A stretch of DNA of 64,000 nucleotides from Iamia majanohamensis. Its GTDB lineage: Bacteria > Actinomycetota > Acidimicrobiia > Acidimicrobiales > Iamiaceae. How positions within the stretch are numbered: the first letter of the stretch is position 1; every line of letters begins with the position of its first letter. This document shows positions 55,458 through 63,458 of the stretch, one piece after another. Where the stretch lies: assembly GCF_028532485.1 (NCBI RefSeq), contig NZ_CP116942.1, forward strand, positions 372,001-436,000. Reading direction: 5' to 3'. The notes under the pieces are model-generated. The model did no database searches. It was not told the DNA's origin and saw only the letters and a program-made list of their open reading frames with translations. Both the position numbers and the translations under genes were made by a program.

Positions 55458-56018
55458 TCAGGGGGCGTCGGCGGTGAGGACCCAGATCTGCTGGCGGCCG
55501 GTCTCGGCCGGGGCGGTGACCTCGGCGTCCATGGTGCGGGCCAGGGTGAAGCCCAGGCGCCGGGGGATGGCCGCGCTCCGGTGGTTGGCCTCGTCGCAGC
55601 GGACCTCCACCCGCGCCACGCCCGTTCGGGCGAGGGCCACCTCGGCGAGGGCGGCCACGGCGCGGGTCATGATCCCCCGTCCCGTCACCTGCGACGCGAG
55701 CCAGTAGCCGACCTCGAGGCCGTCGGGGCCCACCCGGTCGTGCAGGCCGGTGCTGCCCAGCACCGTGCCGTCGGTCGGGTCGACGACGAGGTAGGTGGCG
55801 CCGCGGTCGCCCTCGGGTCGGTCGAGGTCCTCCTGGACGAACGCCCGGCGCTCCTCGAGGGTGTTGCGCTCCGGGGTGGCCCAGGCCATCCACGGGCCGA
55901 GGTGGTCGAGGTCCGCGGTGGTCGCCGCCAGCAGGCCCTCGGCGTCGGCGAGGCGGGGCCGGCGCAGGACGACGCCGCCCAGGTCGATCTGCTCCGGGGG
56001 CCGGTCCGCGGTCGCCAT
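55458..56018 (-). CDS. GNAT acetyltransferase, RimJ/RimL-like
   Basis: A 186-residue acetyltransferase. It opens with LRRPRLADAEGLLAATTAD, has the WMAWATPERNTLEERRAFV block of the RimJ/RimL group, the strand LEVGYWLASQVTGRGIMTRA carrying the acetyl-CoA loop (V-T-G-R-G-I), and EANHRSAAIPRRLGF as motif B. In this group the target is an N-terminal amine of a protein or a small amine; which one is unknown. It converges with the hydrolase gene, 21 bp apart, and follows no other gene closely. Confidence 0.88.
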   Translation of the reverse strand: MATADRPPEQIDLGGVVLRRPRLADAEGLLAATTADLDHLGPWMAWATPERNTLEERRAFVQEDLDRPEGDRGATYLVVDPTDGTVLGSTGLHDRVGPDGLEVGYWLASQVTGRGIMTRAVAALAEVALARTGVARVEVRCDEANHRSAAIPRRLGFTLARTMDAEVTAPAETGRQQIWVLTADAP

Positions 56019-56073
56019 CGGCCCATCCCAGCACCGGGGTGGGCCGGGCCCCGCACGGGTTGCGGCCGGCGGG

Positions 56074-57771
56074 TCAGTCGGTGCTGCGGAGGAGGCGGCC
56101 GCCGAGGCCGCCGGTGTGCTCGCCGCCCTCGAGGAAGGGGACGCCGTTCACGATGGTGTGGTCGATCCCCGTCGCCCTCTGCACGAAGCGGGGGGCGCCC
56201 CCGGGGAAGTCGTGGACGATCTCCGGGAGCGGGAGCCACATGGCGTCGAGGTCGAGGACGTTGACGTCCGCGTAGGCGCCGGGGCGGAGCACGCCCCGGT
56301 CCTTGAACCCGATGAACGAGGCGGTGTCGGAGGTGAGGCGGCGGACAGCGTCCTCCAGGGTGAGCTCCCCGCGGTCCCGCACCCAGTGGGAGAGGAAGAA
56401 GGTGGGCTGGCTGGCGTCCATGATCTGGGTGGCGTGGGCGCCGGCGTCGGCCAGGCCCATGATCGTCACCGGGGAGGCCAGCAGCTCGGAGATGGCGTCG
56501 AAGTCCTCGTTGAGCACGGGCCAGTTCACGACCGCCTGGCCGTCGGTCTCGTCGAGCACGTCGAGGTAGTGCTCGATGGGCGTCATGCCCCGGGCCGCGG
56601 CCTGGGCCGCGATGCTGTCGCCCTCGCCGTACTCGTAGACGGCGCCCGGGTCCGGGCGCATGAGGTACATGCGCTGGAACGGCTCGACCGGCTTGTCGCG
56701 GCCCTCCTCGACCAGGCGGGCCCGCAGCTCGGGGTCGCGGATGGCGGCCAGGCGGCCGCCCAGGTCGAGCTCGCGGGCCGCCTGGAACCCGGGCAGGTCG
56801 TCGACCAGCGAGCTGGCGGCCAGGGAGAAGAGCACGCCGATGGCTCGGGGGGTGGTCTGGGGGCGGAGCTGGGCACCCTCCGCGTTGGCCTGCTCGGCCA
56901 GCTCCAGCACCCGGCGGTAGTGGTCGCCCATGGACCGCATCTGCATGAGGTTGAACGAGAAGGGCCGGCCCGAGGTGCGGCTGACCTCGGCGATCCAGGC
57001 CATCTCCTCGTCGACGCGGGAGCTGGAGCCGTCCTCCTCGTTGTAGCGGGGGGCGCACTCCACCGCCCCCCGGCCCAGGGCCCGCAGGGCGGTGGCGGTG
57101 CGGACGAACTCGGTGGGGTTGGCCCACGTGCCCGGCACCGAGCGGCCGTCGGGGGTGCGGTGGGTCAGGCTGCGGGAGATGGAGTAGCCGAAGGCCCCGG
57201 CCTCCACGGCCTCGCCGACCAGGCGGGTCATCTCGGCCTGCTGGTCGTCGGTGAGGCCGAAGTCGCGCTCACAGGAGGCGTCGCCGGCGACGTAGGTGCG
57301 GAGGGCGACGTCGCCCACGTAGCCGCCGGCGTTGATGCCCTTGGGCACGCCGTCGATGGCGTCGAGGTAGTCGGCGTAGGACTCCCAGCCCCAGTCGAGG
57401 CCGTCGAGGATGGACGAGGCGGGGATGTCCTCGACCGACTCCATCAGCCCGGCCAGCACCTCGGCCTGGCCGGGGCGGACGGGGGCGAAGGTCATGCCGC
57501 AGTTGCCCATCACCACCGACGTGACGCCGTGGTAGCACGACGACGACATCAGCGGGTCCCAGCCGATCTGGGCGTCGAGGTGGGAGTGGAGGTCGACGAA
57601 GCCGGGGGTCACGGTGCGGCCCTCGGCGTCGATGACCCGGCCGGCGCCGCCGGCGTCGACCTCGCCCACCGCGGTGATGCGGTCGCCGTCGACGGCCACG
57701 TCGGCCCGACGGCCCGGGGCGCCCGTGCCGTCCACCACCGTGCCGCCCGTGATCACCAGGTCGTGTGCCAT
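56074..57771 (-). CDS. N-acyl-D-amino-acid deacylase family amidohydrolase
   Basis: A 565-residue enzyme of the D-aminoacylase group. The N-terminal strand set (LVITGGTVVDGTGAPGRRAD) and C-terminal piece form the usual composite beta domain. The barrel carries the H-x-H metal pair in FVDLHSHLDAQIGWDP, the metal-binding Cys in GNCGMTFAPVRPG, and the catalytic Asp in LADAGAHATQ. The closing MWLPLPEIVHDFPGG and HTIVNG are typical for the group. It deacylates N-acyl-D-amino acids or related ureido compounds; the true substrate is open. AAGGGAGA lies 7 bases before the ATG, with a TACGGT box at 57799-57804. Confidence 0.92.
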   Translation of the reverse strand: MAHDLVITGGTVVDGTGAPGRRADVAVDGDRITAVGEVDAGGAGRVIDAEGRTVTPGFVDLHSHLDAQIGWDPLMSSSCYHGVTSVVMGNCGMTFAPVRPGQAEVLAGLMESVEDIPASSILDGLDWGWESYADYLDAIDGVPKGINAGGYVGDVALRTYVAGDASCERDFGLTDDQQAEMTRLVGEAVEAGAFGYSISRSLTHRTPDGRSVPGTWANPTEFVRTATALRALGRGAVECAPRYNEEDGSSSRVDEEMAWIAEVSRTSGRPFSFNLMQMRSMGDHYRRVLELAEQANAEGAQLRPQTTPRAIGVLFSLAASSLVDDLPGFQAARELDLGGRLAAIRDPELRARLVEEGRDKPVEPFQRMYLMRPDPGAVYEYGEGDSIAAQAAARGMTPIEHYLDVLDETDGQAVVNWPVLNEDFDAISELLASPVTIMGLADAGAHATQIMDASQPTFFLSHWVRDRGELTLEDAVRRLTSDTASFIGFKDRGVLRPGAYADVNVLDLDAMWLPLPEIVHDFPGGAPRFVQRATGIDHTIVNGVPFLEGGEHTGGLGGRLLRSTD

Positions 57772-57850
57772 GTCGCGTCTCCCTTCGACGTGGCGCCCAC
57801 CGTAGGACCCCGGTCACACGCCCCGCTCCCGGGGGTCGCGGTCCGCTGGT

Positions 57851-58033
57851 TCTGGGGCAGGTTGCCGGCGCAGGGGCACCGGCGATCGTCCCCGGAACCG
57901 AGGCTCCCTGGTTCTGGGGCAGGTCCCCGGCGCGGGGGCACCGGCGATCGTCCCCGGAACCGAGGGTCCCTGTGTCTGGGGCAGGTTGCCGGCGCGGGGG
58001 CGCCGGCGATCGCCCCCGGAGCGGTCCGGTCAG
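57851..58033. repeat. Three tandem copies of a 62-bp unit
   Basis: Units start at 57851, 57913 and 57975, each with TCTGGGGCAGG, at an exact 62-base period; the third decays after about 50 bases and runs into the aspS stop. Each unit contains GCCGG and CCGGC arms around a 10-base loop, and GGTTCTGGGG pairs with CCCCGGAACC (one G-T) as an outer stem. Copies 1 and 2 differ at only a few places. Confidence 0.85.
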
Positions 58034-59805
58034 TCGGTGGGCTTGGGGAGGTCGAGGGCGAGGTGGAGGTCGCGGAGCTGCTGGGGGGCGACCTCACCGG
58101 GGGCGCCCATGAGCAGGTCCTGGCCGCCGTTGGTCATGGGGAAGGCGATGACGTCGCGGATGAGGACCTCGTCGGCCAGGAGCATGAGGATGCGGTCGAG
58201 GCCGGGGGCCGCGCCGGCGTGGGGCGGGGCCCCGAACTGGAAGGCGTGGTAGAGCGCGGGGAACTTCTCCTCCACCACCTCGGGGCCGTACCCCGCCACC
58301 GCGAAGGCCTTCAGCATGAGCTCGGGGTCGTGGTTCCGCACCGCCCCCGAGGTGAGCTCGTAGCCGTTGCACACGATGTCGTACTGGTAGGCGACCACCG
58401 CACCCGGGTCGTCGCCGTCGAGGGCCTCGGCCCCGCCCTGGGGCATGGAGAACGGGTTGTGGCTGAAGTCCCAGGTCTCGCGCTCGTCGTCCCACTCGTA
58501 CATGGGGAAGTCGACGATCCAGCAGAAGCGGTAGACGTCGGGCTCGAGCAGCTCGAGGCGGACACCGAGCTCGGCCCGGACGATGCCGGCGAGGGTCGCG
58601 GCGGTGTGGGCGGCCTCGTCGGCCAGGAAGACGATGGCGTCGCCGGCCTCCAGACCCGCCCCCTCGACCATGCCGGCCACCGCGGCCTCGTCGAGGAACT
58701 TGGCGATGGGCCCGGTGGGCGCCGAGGTGTCCTCCACCTTGAGCCAGGCCAGGCCGGAGGCCCCCCGCTCGGTGGCGAAGTCGGTCATCTTGTCGAACCA
58801 CGACCGGCCCTGGGCCGCCCCGCCGGGGATGCGGATGGCCCGGACGACCTTGCCGGCGAAGGCCCGGAAGTCCGTCGCCGCGAAGACGTCGGTGAGGTCG
58901 GAGATCACCAGCGGGTTGCGCAGGTCGGGCTTGTCGGTGCCGTAGCGCAGCATCGCCTCGGCGTAGGTGAGACGGGGGTAGGGGGTCGGCGTCCGCTCGC
59001 GGTCGGAGAAGGCGCCGAAGACGTCGTCCATCACGTCCTCGACCACGGCGAAGACGTCCTCCTGGGTGGCGAAGGCCATCTCCAGGTCGAGCTGGTAGAA
59101 CTCGCCCGGCGAGCGGTCGGCCCGCCCGTCCTCGTCGCGGAAGCAGGGGGCGATCTGGAAGTAGCGCTCCACGCCGCCGACCATCAGCAGCTGCTTGAAC
59201 TGCTGGGGGGCCTGGGGGAGGGCGTAGAAGTGGCCCGGGTAGCGGCGGCTGGGCACCAGGTAGTCGCGGGCGCCCTCGGGGGAGGACCCGGTGAGGATCG
59301 GGGTCTGGACCTCGAGGAAGTCGTTGGCCACCATCCGGGCCCGGATGCGCTGGATGACCGCGGCGCGCAGGGCCAGGTTGCGCTGCAGGCGCTCGGTGCG
59401 GAGGTCGAGGAAGCGGTGGCGGAGGCGGGTCTCCTCGCGCACGTTGGCCGTGGTGCCGAGCTCGAAGGGCAGCACCTGGGTGGCCCGGCCCAGCACGTCG
59501 ATCGAGGTGGCGGCGACCTCGACGTCGCCGGTGGCCAGGTTGTCGTTGCGGGTGCCCTCGGGCCGGGCCACCACCGTGCCGGTGACCGAGACGACGCTCT
59601 CCCGGCCCAGGCCGCGCACGAGGGCGTGGATGGCGTCGTCGTGCTCGGGCAGCACCACCTGGACCACGCCGGACTGGTCGCGCAGGTCGACGAACACGAG
59701 CCCGCCGTGGTCGCGCACCACGCCCATCCACCCCGCGACCCGCACGGTGCTGTCGACGTCGTCGGCGCGCAGGTCGGCGCAGCGGTGGGTGCGGTACTCG
59801 TGCAT
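58030..59805 (-). CDS. aspS: Aspartyl-tRNA synthetase
   Basis: A 591-residue class IIb synthetase charging tRNA-Asp. The N-terminal OB fold binds the anticodon and reads VRVAGWMGVVRDHGGLVFVDLRD-type sequence split over residues 19-40; motif 2 region has HRFLDLRTERLQRN and FQIAPCFRDEDGRADR; QAPQQFKQLLM is the flipping-loop neighbour, with Ala for the usual Ser. The bacterial insertion domain (about 285-420) is present, and the end has GAAPGLDRILMLL (motif 3). Between G-W and R-D the usual His/Leu that separates discriminating from non-discriminating enzymes is Gly. Start ATG at 59805. Confidence 0.96.
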   Translation of the reverse strand: MHEYRTHRCADLRADDVDSTVRVAGWMGVVRDHGGLVFVDLRDQSGVVQVVLPEHDDAIHALVRGLGRESVVSVTGTVVARPEGTRNDNLATGDVEVAATSIDVLGRATQVLPFELGTTANVREETRLRHRFLDLRTERLQRNLALRAAVIQRIRARMVANDFLEVQTPILTGSSPEGARDYLVPSRRYPGHFYALPQAPQQFKQLLMVGGVERYFQIAPCFRDEDGRADRSPGEFYQLDLEMAFATQEDVFAVVEDVMDDVFGAFSDRERTPTPYPRLTYAEAMLRYGTDKPDLRNPLVISDLTDVFAATDFRAFAGKVVRAIRIPGGAAQGRSWFDKMTDFATERGASGLAWLKVEDTSAPTGPIAKFLDEAAVAGMVEGAGLEAGDAIVFLADEAAHTAATLAGIVRAELGVRLELLEPDVYRFCWIVDFPMYEWDDERETWDFSHNPFSMPQGGAEALDGDDPGAVVAYQYDIVCNGYELTSGAVRNHDPELMLKAFAVAGYGPEVVEEKFPALYHAFQFGAPPHAGAAPGLDRILMLLADEVLIRDVIAFPMTNGGQDLLMGAPGEVAPQQLRDLHLALDLPKPTD

Positions 59806-59985
59806 GGCGGGGCTGGTCCTCGGGTCGGGCGGGTCCGGACGGGAGCGGCGCCCGAGGTCGGGCGCGCCCCGGGCGGCCCACCACGGTGCCACGTCGGCCC
59901 CCTCCGGTCCGAAGGGATCGGCCCGGGCGCGGGTGGTCGCGCCGCTGCGGCGGACCAGCGACCGCGACCCGCCCTCTCCACGAGG

Positions 59986-60026
59986 TGGCACGCGTCCGGC
60001 AGCGGATCCCGTGGTGATCGCGTGCC
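59986..60026. repeat. Palindromic intergenic repeat (GGCACGCG family), copy 2 (inverted)
   Basis: TGGCACGCGT and GATCGCGTGCC arms flank CGGCAGCGGATCCCGTGGT. Its reverse complement aligns with the copies at 46205-46246 and 63291-63332, including the flank CCTCG. It lies between aspS and the carotenoid oxygenase gene. Confidence 0.6.
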
Positions 60027-60084
60027 GGTACGGGGTGGGTGGGGCCCTCGGTCCTCGAGGCGGGTCGGACCGCGGCCGGCGGCG

Positions 60085-61635
60085 CTAGAGGTCGTGCTCG
60101 GGGAGCCAGACGCCGTGGAAGCCGAAGGGCACCCGCACGGGCAGGTGGACCCGGGCCACGGGGCCGGCGGCCACGTCCTGGGCGTCGAGGATCGCCAGGT
60201 GCGACGTGTCGGTCGTGCGGTCGTAGGCGAAGGTGAGCAGCCAGCCCTCGGCCTCGCCCGCCCCGTCGGCGTCGGGGACGAACACGACCTCGCCGGGGCG
60301 CTCCATGGGGCCCGGCTCCCAGAGCTCCTCCCGGCCCGTGCGGGCGTCGCGGTGGAGGGTGCCGGCGAACTCGAAGCCCCAGGGGCCGTCGTCGTCGGTG
60401 GTGACGTACCAGGCGTGGCGGTGGGGGAGCCCGGTGCGGCGCCGGTCGATGGCGGGCAGGTCCATCTCCACGTCGGTGAGGCGGTCCTGGGTGAGGGTGA
60501 GGGCGTCGCCGCCGGTGCCCACCCTCCACTCAGTGAGGTGCGAGGGCACCAGGTCGCCCTCGGGCCCGAAGGCGGAGGAGAGCTGGTTGACGTGGAGGAC
60601 CACGTCGTCGCCGTCGCGGTGGGCGTTGGTGCCGTGGAACACGAAGCTCGGGTCCATGTCGACCCAGCGCATCTCCGAGGCCGGGCCGCCCAGGGGCATG
60701 ACCCCCACCCGGGTGGGGCCGCCCTCGGGGTCCCAGTAGTAGGGGAAGCCGGGCACCGAGCCCTCCCGGCCGAACAGCACGGGGCCGATCCAGAAGACGA
60801 CGTCGGAGTCGGTGACGGCGAAGTCGTGGATCATGGTGGCGGCCGGGATGTCGACGACCTGGCTGCTCACCAGCGTCCCGTCGGGGTCGGCCACGTGGTA
60901 GGTCAGCAGCGGGTCCATGAACCCGTAGCCGAAGAAGTGCATCTGCCCGGTGGCGGGGTCGATCTTCGGGTGGGCGGTCATGGCCGTGGTCAGCCGGCCG
61001 TCGAAGTCGTGCACGCCGACGGTCGAGAGGTCCGAGCTGGCGACCTCCCACGGGAACCCCACCTCGCCGAGGGTCAGCAGCCGCCCCCCGTGGAACACCA
61101 GCGCCACGTTGCTCTGGCCGATGTCGCCCCCGGGCACCCCCGCCTCGGCGAAGCTCTTCCCCTCCTGGTGGAGGGTGGTCTGCACGTAGCGGTTGCGGTA
61201 CCAGGCGGCCCTCCCGTCCTCGATGCGCAGGCCGTGGACCATGCCGTCGCCCATGAACCAGTGGGCGTTGTCGTTCCTCGGGGCGTTGGAGCCGTTGCGC
61301 ACGTAGAGCCCCGACAGCCCCGACGGGATGGTGCCGGTGACCCGCAGGTCGGTGACGGTGGACTCCTCGGCCACGGGGGCGAAGGCGCCCTGGCGCCAGT
61401 AGTCCACCGCCGGGTCGTGGGCGGCCAGCCCGGCGGCCGGCTGCGGGGCGCGGGTCGTGCTGGTGGTCGGGCCCGAGGCGGACGGGTCGTCGCCCCCGCA
61501 CGCGGCGAGCAGCCCGGTGCCGCCCAGGGCCAGGCCCGCCGCACCCCAGCCCATGGCGCGCAGCACGGCTCGACGTTCGACGACGGCCTCGCGCACCACC
61601 GGGTGCACGGGGCGGGCGGTCCCCCTGGATCCCAC
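60085..61635 (-). CDS. Exported carotenoid cleavage oxygenase-like lipoprotein
   Basis: A 516-residue member of the carotenoid oxygenase (RPE65/CCD) family. The four iron-binding His are H222 (TAHPKID), H270 (MIHDFAV), H334 (FVFHGTNAH) and H507 (FGFHGVW). GLYVRNGSNAP and MVHGLRI are further family marks. Unusually, the chain starts with a Tat-like signal (ERRAVLRAMG) and a hydrophobic stretch ending in a lipobox GLLAAC (Cys46), so it is predicted to be a lipoprotein outside the membrane. The GTG at 61635 is 8 bases after a TACTGT box. Likely to cleave a carotenoid, retinoid or stilbene double bond with Fe(II) and O2; substrate unknown. Confidence 0.9.
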   Translation of the reverse strand: MGSRGTARPVHPVVREAVVERRAVLRAMGWGAAGLALGGTGLLAACGGDDPSASGPTTSTTRAPQPAAGLAAHDPAVDYWRQGAFAPVAEESTVTDLRVTGTIPSGLSGLYVRNGSNAPRNDNAHWFMGDGMVHGLRIEDGRAAWYRNRYVQTTLHQEGKSFAEAGVPGGDIGQSNVALVFHGGRLLTLGEVGFPWEVASSDLSTVGVHDFDGRLTTAMTAHPKIDPATGQMHFFGYGFMDPLLTYHVADPDGTLVSSQVVDIPAATMIHDFAVTDSDVVFWIGPVLFGREGSVPGFPYYWDPEGGPTRVGVMPLGGPASEMRWVDMDPSFVFHGTNAHRDGDDVVLHVNQLSSAFGPEGDLVPSHLTEWRVGTGGDALTLTQDRLTDVEMDLPAIDRRRTGLPHRHAWYVTTDDDGPWGFEFAGTLHRDARTGREELWEPGPMERPGEVVFVPDADGAGEAEGWLLTFAYDRTTDTSHLAILDAQDVAAGPVARVHLPVRVPFGFHGVWLPEHDL

Positions 61636-61643
61636 GGCGGCGG

Positions 61644-61649
61644 ACAGTA
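61644..61649 (-). promoter_or_regulatory. Predicted -10 box (TACTGT) of leaderless carotenoid oxygenase gene
   Basis: On the minus strand TACTGT ends 8 bases before the GTG at 61635 and matches TANNNT. Confidence 0.5.
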
Positions 61650-61684
61650 GCCCTGCGGCCGTCCGTCCGTCGGGCGACCGCCGG

Positions 61685-62251
61685 TCAGGTGCCGTGGAGG
61701 TGGATCCCCTGGCCGCCCGGGCCGAACACGGTGAGGATCTCGCAGGGCCCGCCCACCGCGGCCAGGAGGTGGGGCTCGGTGGTGGGGAACTCGGCCGCCT
61801 CGTTGGCGGTGAGGACGTGGTCGACGCCGGAGAGGTGCAGCAGCAGGCGGCCCGACAGCACGTAGAGCCAGTCGTGGCCGGGGTGGGTGCGGGGCGCAGG
61901 GCGGTCGCGGGTCGGGGTGATCCGCACCTTGAAGGCCATGGGCGCGCCGTCGGCGCCGTGGCCCAGGGGCCACCAGGTCATCCCCTCGCCCTCGTGGGCG
62001 ACGGGGTGGATGCGGGGATCCGCCGAGGCCACGTCGAGGAGGGCGTCGACGCTCACCCCGAGGGCCCGGGCCAGGGCGGCCAGGTGGTCGACGCTCAGGC
62101 GGCGGGCGCCGGACTCGAGGCGGCTGAGGAGCGAGGCCGACATCCCGGCCCGCCGGCCCAGGGTCTCGAGGGAGAGGCCGGCGTCGGTGCGCAGGGCCCG
62201 GATGCGGGCCCGGACCCGGGCCTCGAAGTCGGGGTCGTCGTCGGGGGCCAT
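61685..62251 (-). CDS. XRE-family regulator with C-terminal cupin domain
   Basis: A 188-residue regulator. The N-terminal HTH (about 12-66) is RIRALRTDAGLSLETLGRRA then GMSASLLSRLESGARRLSVD, the HTH_3 pattern. A cupin domain (about 95-185) follows, with PAPRTHPGHDWLYVLSGRLLLHL (metal-type H-x-H/E site: H at THPGH and HD) and CEILTVFGPGGQGIHLH. Such proteins repress a neighbouring gene until a small ligand binds the cupin. Its target is probably the divergent flavoprotein gene; a dyad between them is a fitting operator. Confidence 0.9.
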   Translation of the reverse strand: MAPDDDPDFEARVRARIRALRTDAGLSLETLGRRAGMSASLLSRLESGARRLSVDHLAALARALGVSVDALLDVASADPRIHPVAHEGEGMTWWPLGHGADGAPMAFKVRITPTRDRPAPRTHPGHDWLYVLSGRLLLHLSGVDHVLTANEAAEFPTTEPHLLAAVGGPCEILTVFGPGGQGIHLHGT

Positions 62252-62259
62252 CGCGCCAC

Positions 62260-62276
62260 CTTGCCACATGGGCAAG
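62260..62276. promoter_or_regulatory. Candidate operator: CTTGCC-N5-GGCAAG
   Basis: A perfect dyad with 6-base arms and a 5-base centre, 8 bases upstream of the XRE-cupin start and just before the flavoprotein promoter (-35 at 62282). Fits autoregulation and control of the divergent gene. Confidence 0.5.
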
Positions 62277-62281
62277 TGCCG

Positions 62282-62311
62282 TTGCCGCCGGAGGGGGGCC
62301 GTCCGTACCGT
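62282..62311 (+). promoter_or_regulatory. Predicted promoter TTGCCG-N18-TACCGT of the flavoprotein gene
   Basis: TACCGT (62306-62311) ends 7 bases before the ATG at 62319, so the mRNA is predicted leaderless; TTGCCG at 62282-62287 is a fair -35 box 18 bases upstream. Confidence 0.5.
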
Positions 62312-62318
62312 CGCCCCC

Positions 62319-63227
62319 ATGGACACCACCCCGGACCCCACCACCCCCCACGACGTCGTCATCGTCGGCGGCTCCGTCGCCGGGCTCTCGGCCGCCCTCG
62401 TCCTGGGCCGGGCCCGCCTCCGGGTCGCGGTCGTCGACGCCGGCCACCCGGTGAACGAGGGCGTCGCCCACTCGCACGGCTTCCTCACCAACGACGGCGC
62501 CCCGCCCGCCGACCTGGTGGCCCGCGGGCGCGCCGAGGTCGCGGCCTACGGCGTGGACCTCGTCGACGACGCCGTCACGGGTGTCCGGCGCGCCGACGAC
62601 GGCACCTTCGTGGTGGCCCGGGCGGGCGGCCCCGACCTGGTCGGACGGCGCCTCGTACTGGCCACCGGCATGCGCATCCCCCTCCCGGAGCTGCCCGGGC
62701 TCGACGAGGTGTGGGGCGGCGACGCCGCCAGCTGCCCGTTCTGCCACGGCTGGGAGGCCCGCGACCGGCCCATCGGGGTCCTCGGCGACCCCGCGGGGGT
62801 GGCCCACCTGGCCGGGCTCCTGACCCAGTGGAGCGACGACGTGGTGGCCTTCCTCCCCGACGGCGCCGAGGGTGCGCCCCCCGGGGTTGTCGTCGACCAC
62901 AGGGAGCCCACCCGCGTGGTCGTCGAGGACGGGCACGTGCGTGGCGTCGAGGTCGCCGGCGGCGACGTGGTGGCCCGGGAGGCCCTGTTCGTGGGGGCCT
63001 GGCCCGGGCCCGCCTCGTCCCTCGCCGCCGACCTCGGCTGCGAGGTCAACGACGGCGGCTTCCCGGTCACGACCGACGAGGGCCTCACGTCGGTGCCCGG
63101 CCTCTGGGCCGTCGGCAACGCCGTGACCATGGCCCGGGGCCTGGTGGAGTCGGCGGCCAGCGGGTCGGTGGCGGCCCGCATGGTGGTCGTCGACCTCGTC
63201 CAGGAGCGCCTCGCCACCCCCGCCTGA
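62319..63227 (+). CDS. FAD-dependent oxidoreductase, thioredoxin reductase-like, with CPFC motif
   Basis: A 302-residue flavoprotein with the thioredoxin reductase fold. The FAD loop is VVIVGGSVAGLSAALVLG (13-30), the redox-type pair is C139-P-F-C142 in SCPFCHGWEARDRP, and the closing FAD site is GLWAVGNAVTMARGLVESAA. It lacks a clear GxGxxA NAD(P)H motif in the second Rossmann domain (LGDPAGVAHLAGLL is the nearest), as in ferredoxin- or substrate-linked relatives that oxidise dithiols. It is divergent from the XRE-cupin gene with a dyad between, so it is probably induced by the ligand of that regulator. Confidence 0.88.
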   Translation: MDTTPDPTTPHDVVIVGGSVAGLSAALVLGRARLRVAVVDAGHPVNEGVAHSHGFLTNDGAPPADLVARGRAEVAAYGVDLVDDAVTGVRRADDGTFVVARAGGPDLVGRRLVLATGMRIPLPELPGLDEVWGGDAASCPFCHGWEARDRPIGVLGDPAGVAHLAGLLTQWSDDVVAFLPDGAEGAPPGVVVDHREPTRVVVEDGHVRGVEVAGGDVVAREALFVGAWPGPASSLAADLGCEVNDGGFPVTTDEGLTSVPGLWAVGNAVTMARGLVESAASGSVAARMVVVDLVQERLATPA

Positions 63228-63290
63228 CCCCCTCTGTCCTGACCCCCTCCCCTCCCGCGCCTCCCGACGCGCCCGCGACCCCCGCCCCAC

Positions 63291-63332
63291 TGGCACGCGA
63301 TCACGACGGGTCGCGCCAGTGGACGCGTGCCA
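63291..63332. repeat. Palindromic intergenic repeat (GGCACGCG family), copy 3
   Basis: TGGCACGCGA and the complement GACGCGTGCCA flank TCACGACGGGTCGCGCCAGT. It shares arms and the ATCACGACGGG word with the copies at 46205-46246 and 59986-60026. Located in the gap between the flavoprotein and GH2 genes. Confidence 0.6.
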
Positions 63333-63458
63333 CGTCGGGGGTGGGAGACGTGACGCTGGTGGGCACGCGCGGGTGTGGGCTCGGGCGAGACGGTTGCAGG
63401 GGCGCGAGGGGCGGTGCCGGGGGCGCTCGGTCGGTCGGTGGGTCCGGGCACCGACCTG

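Noticed and set aside
57851-58033. CRISPR array
   Set aside because: The units are adjacent copies with no unique spacers, and no cas gene is nearby.
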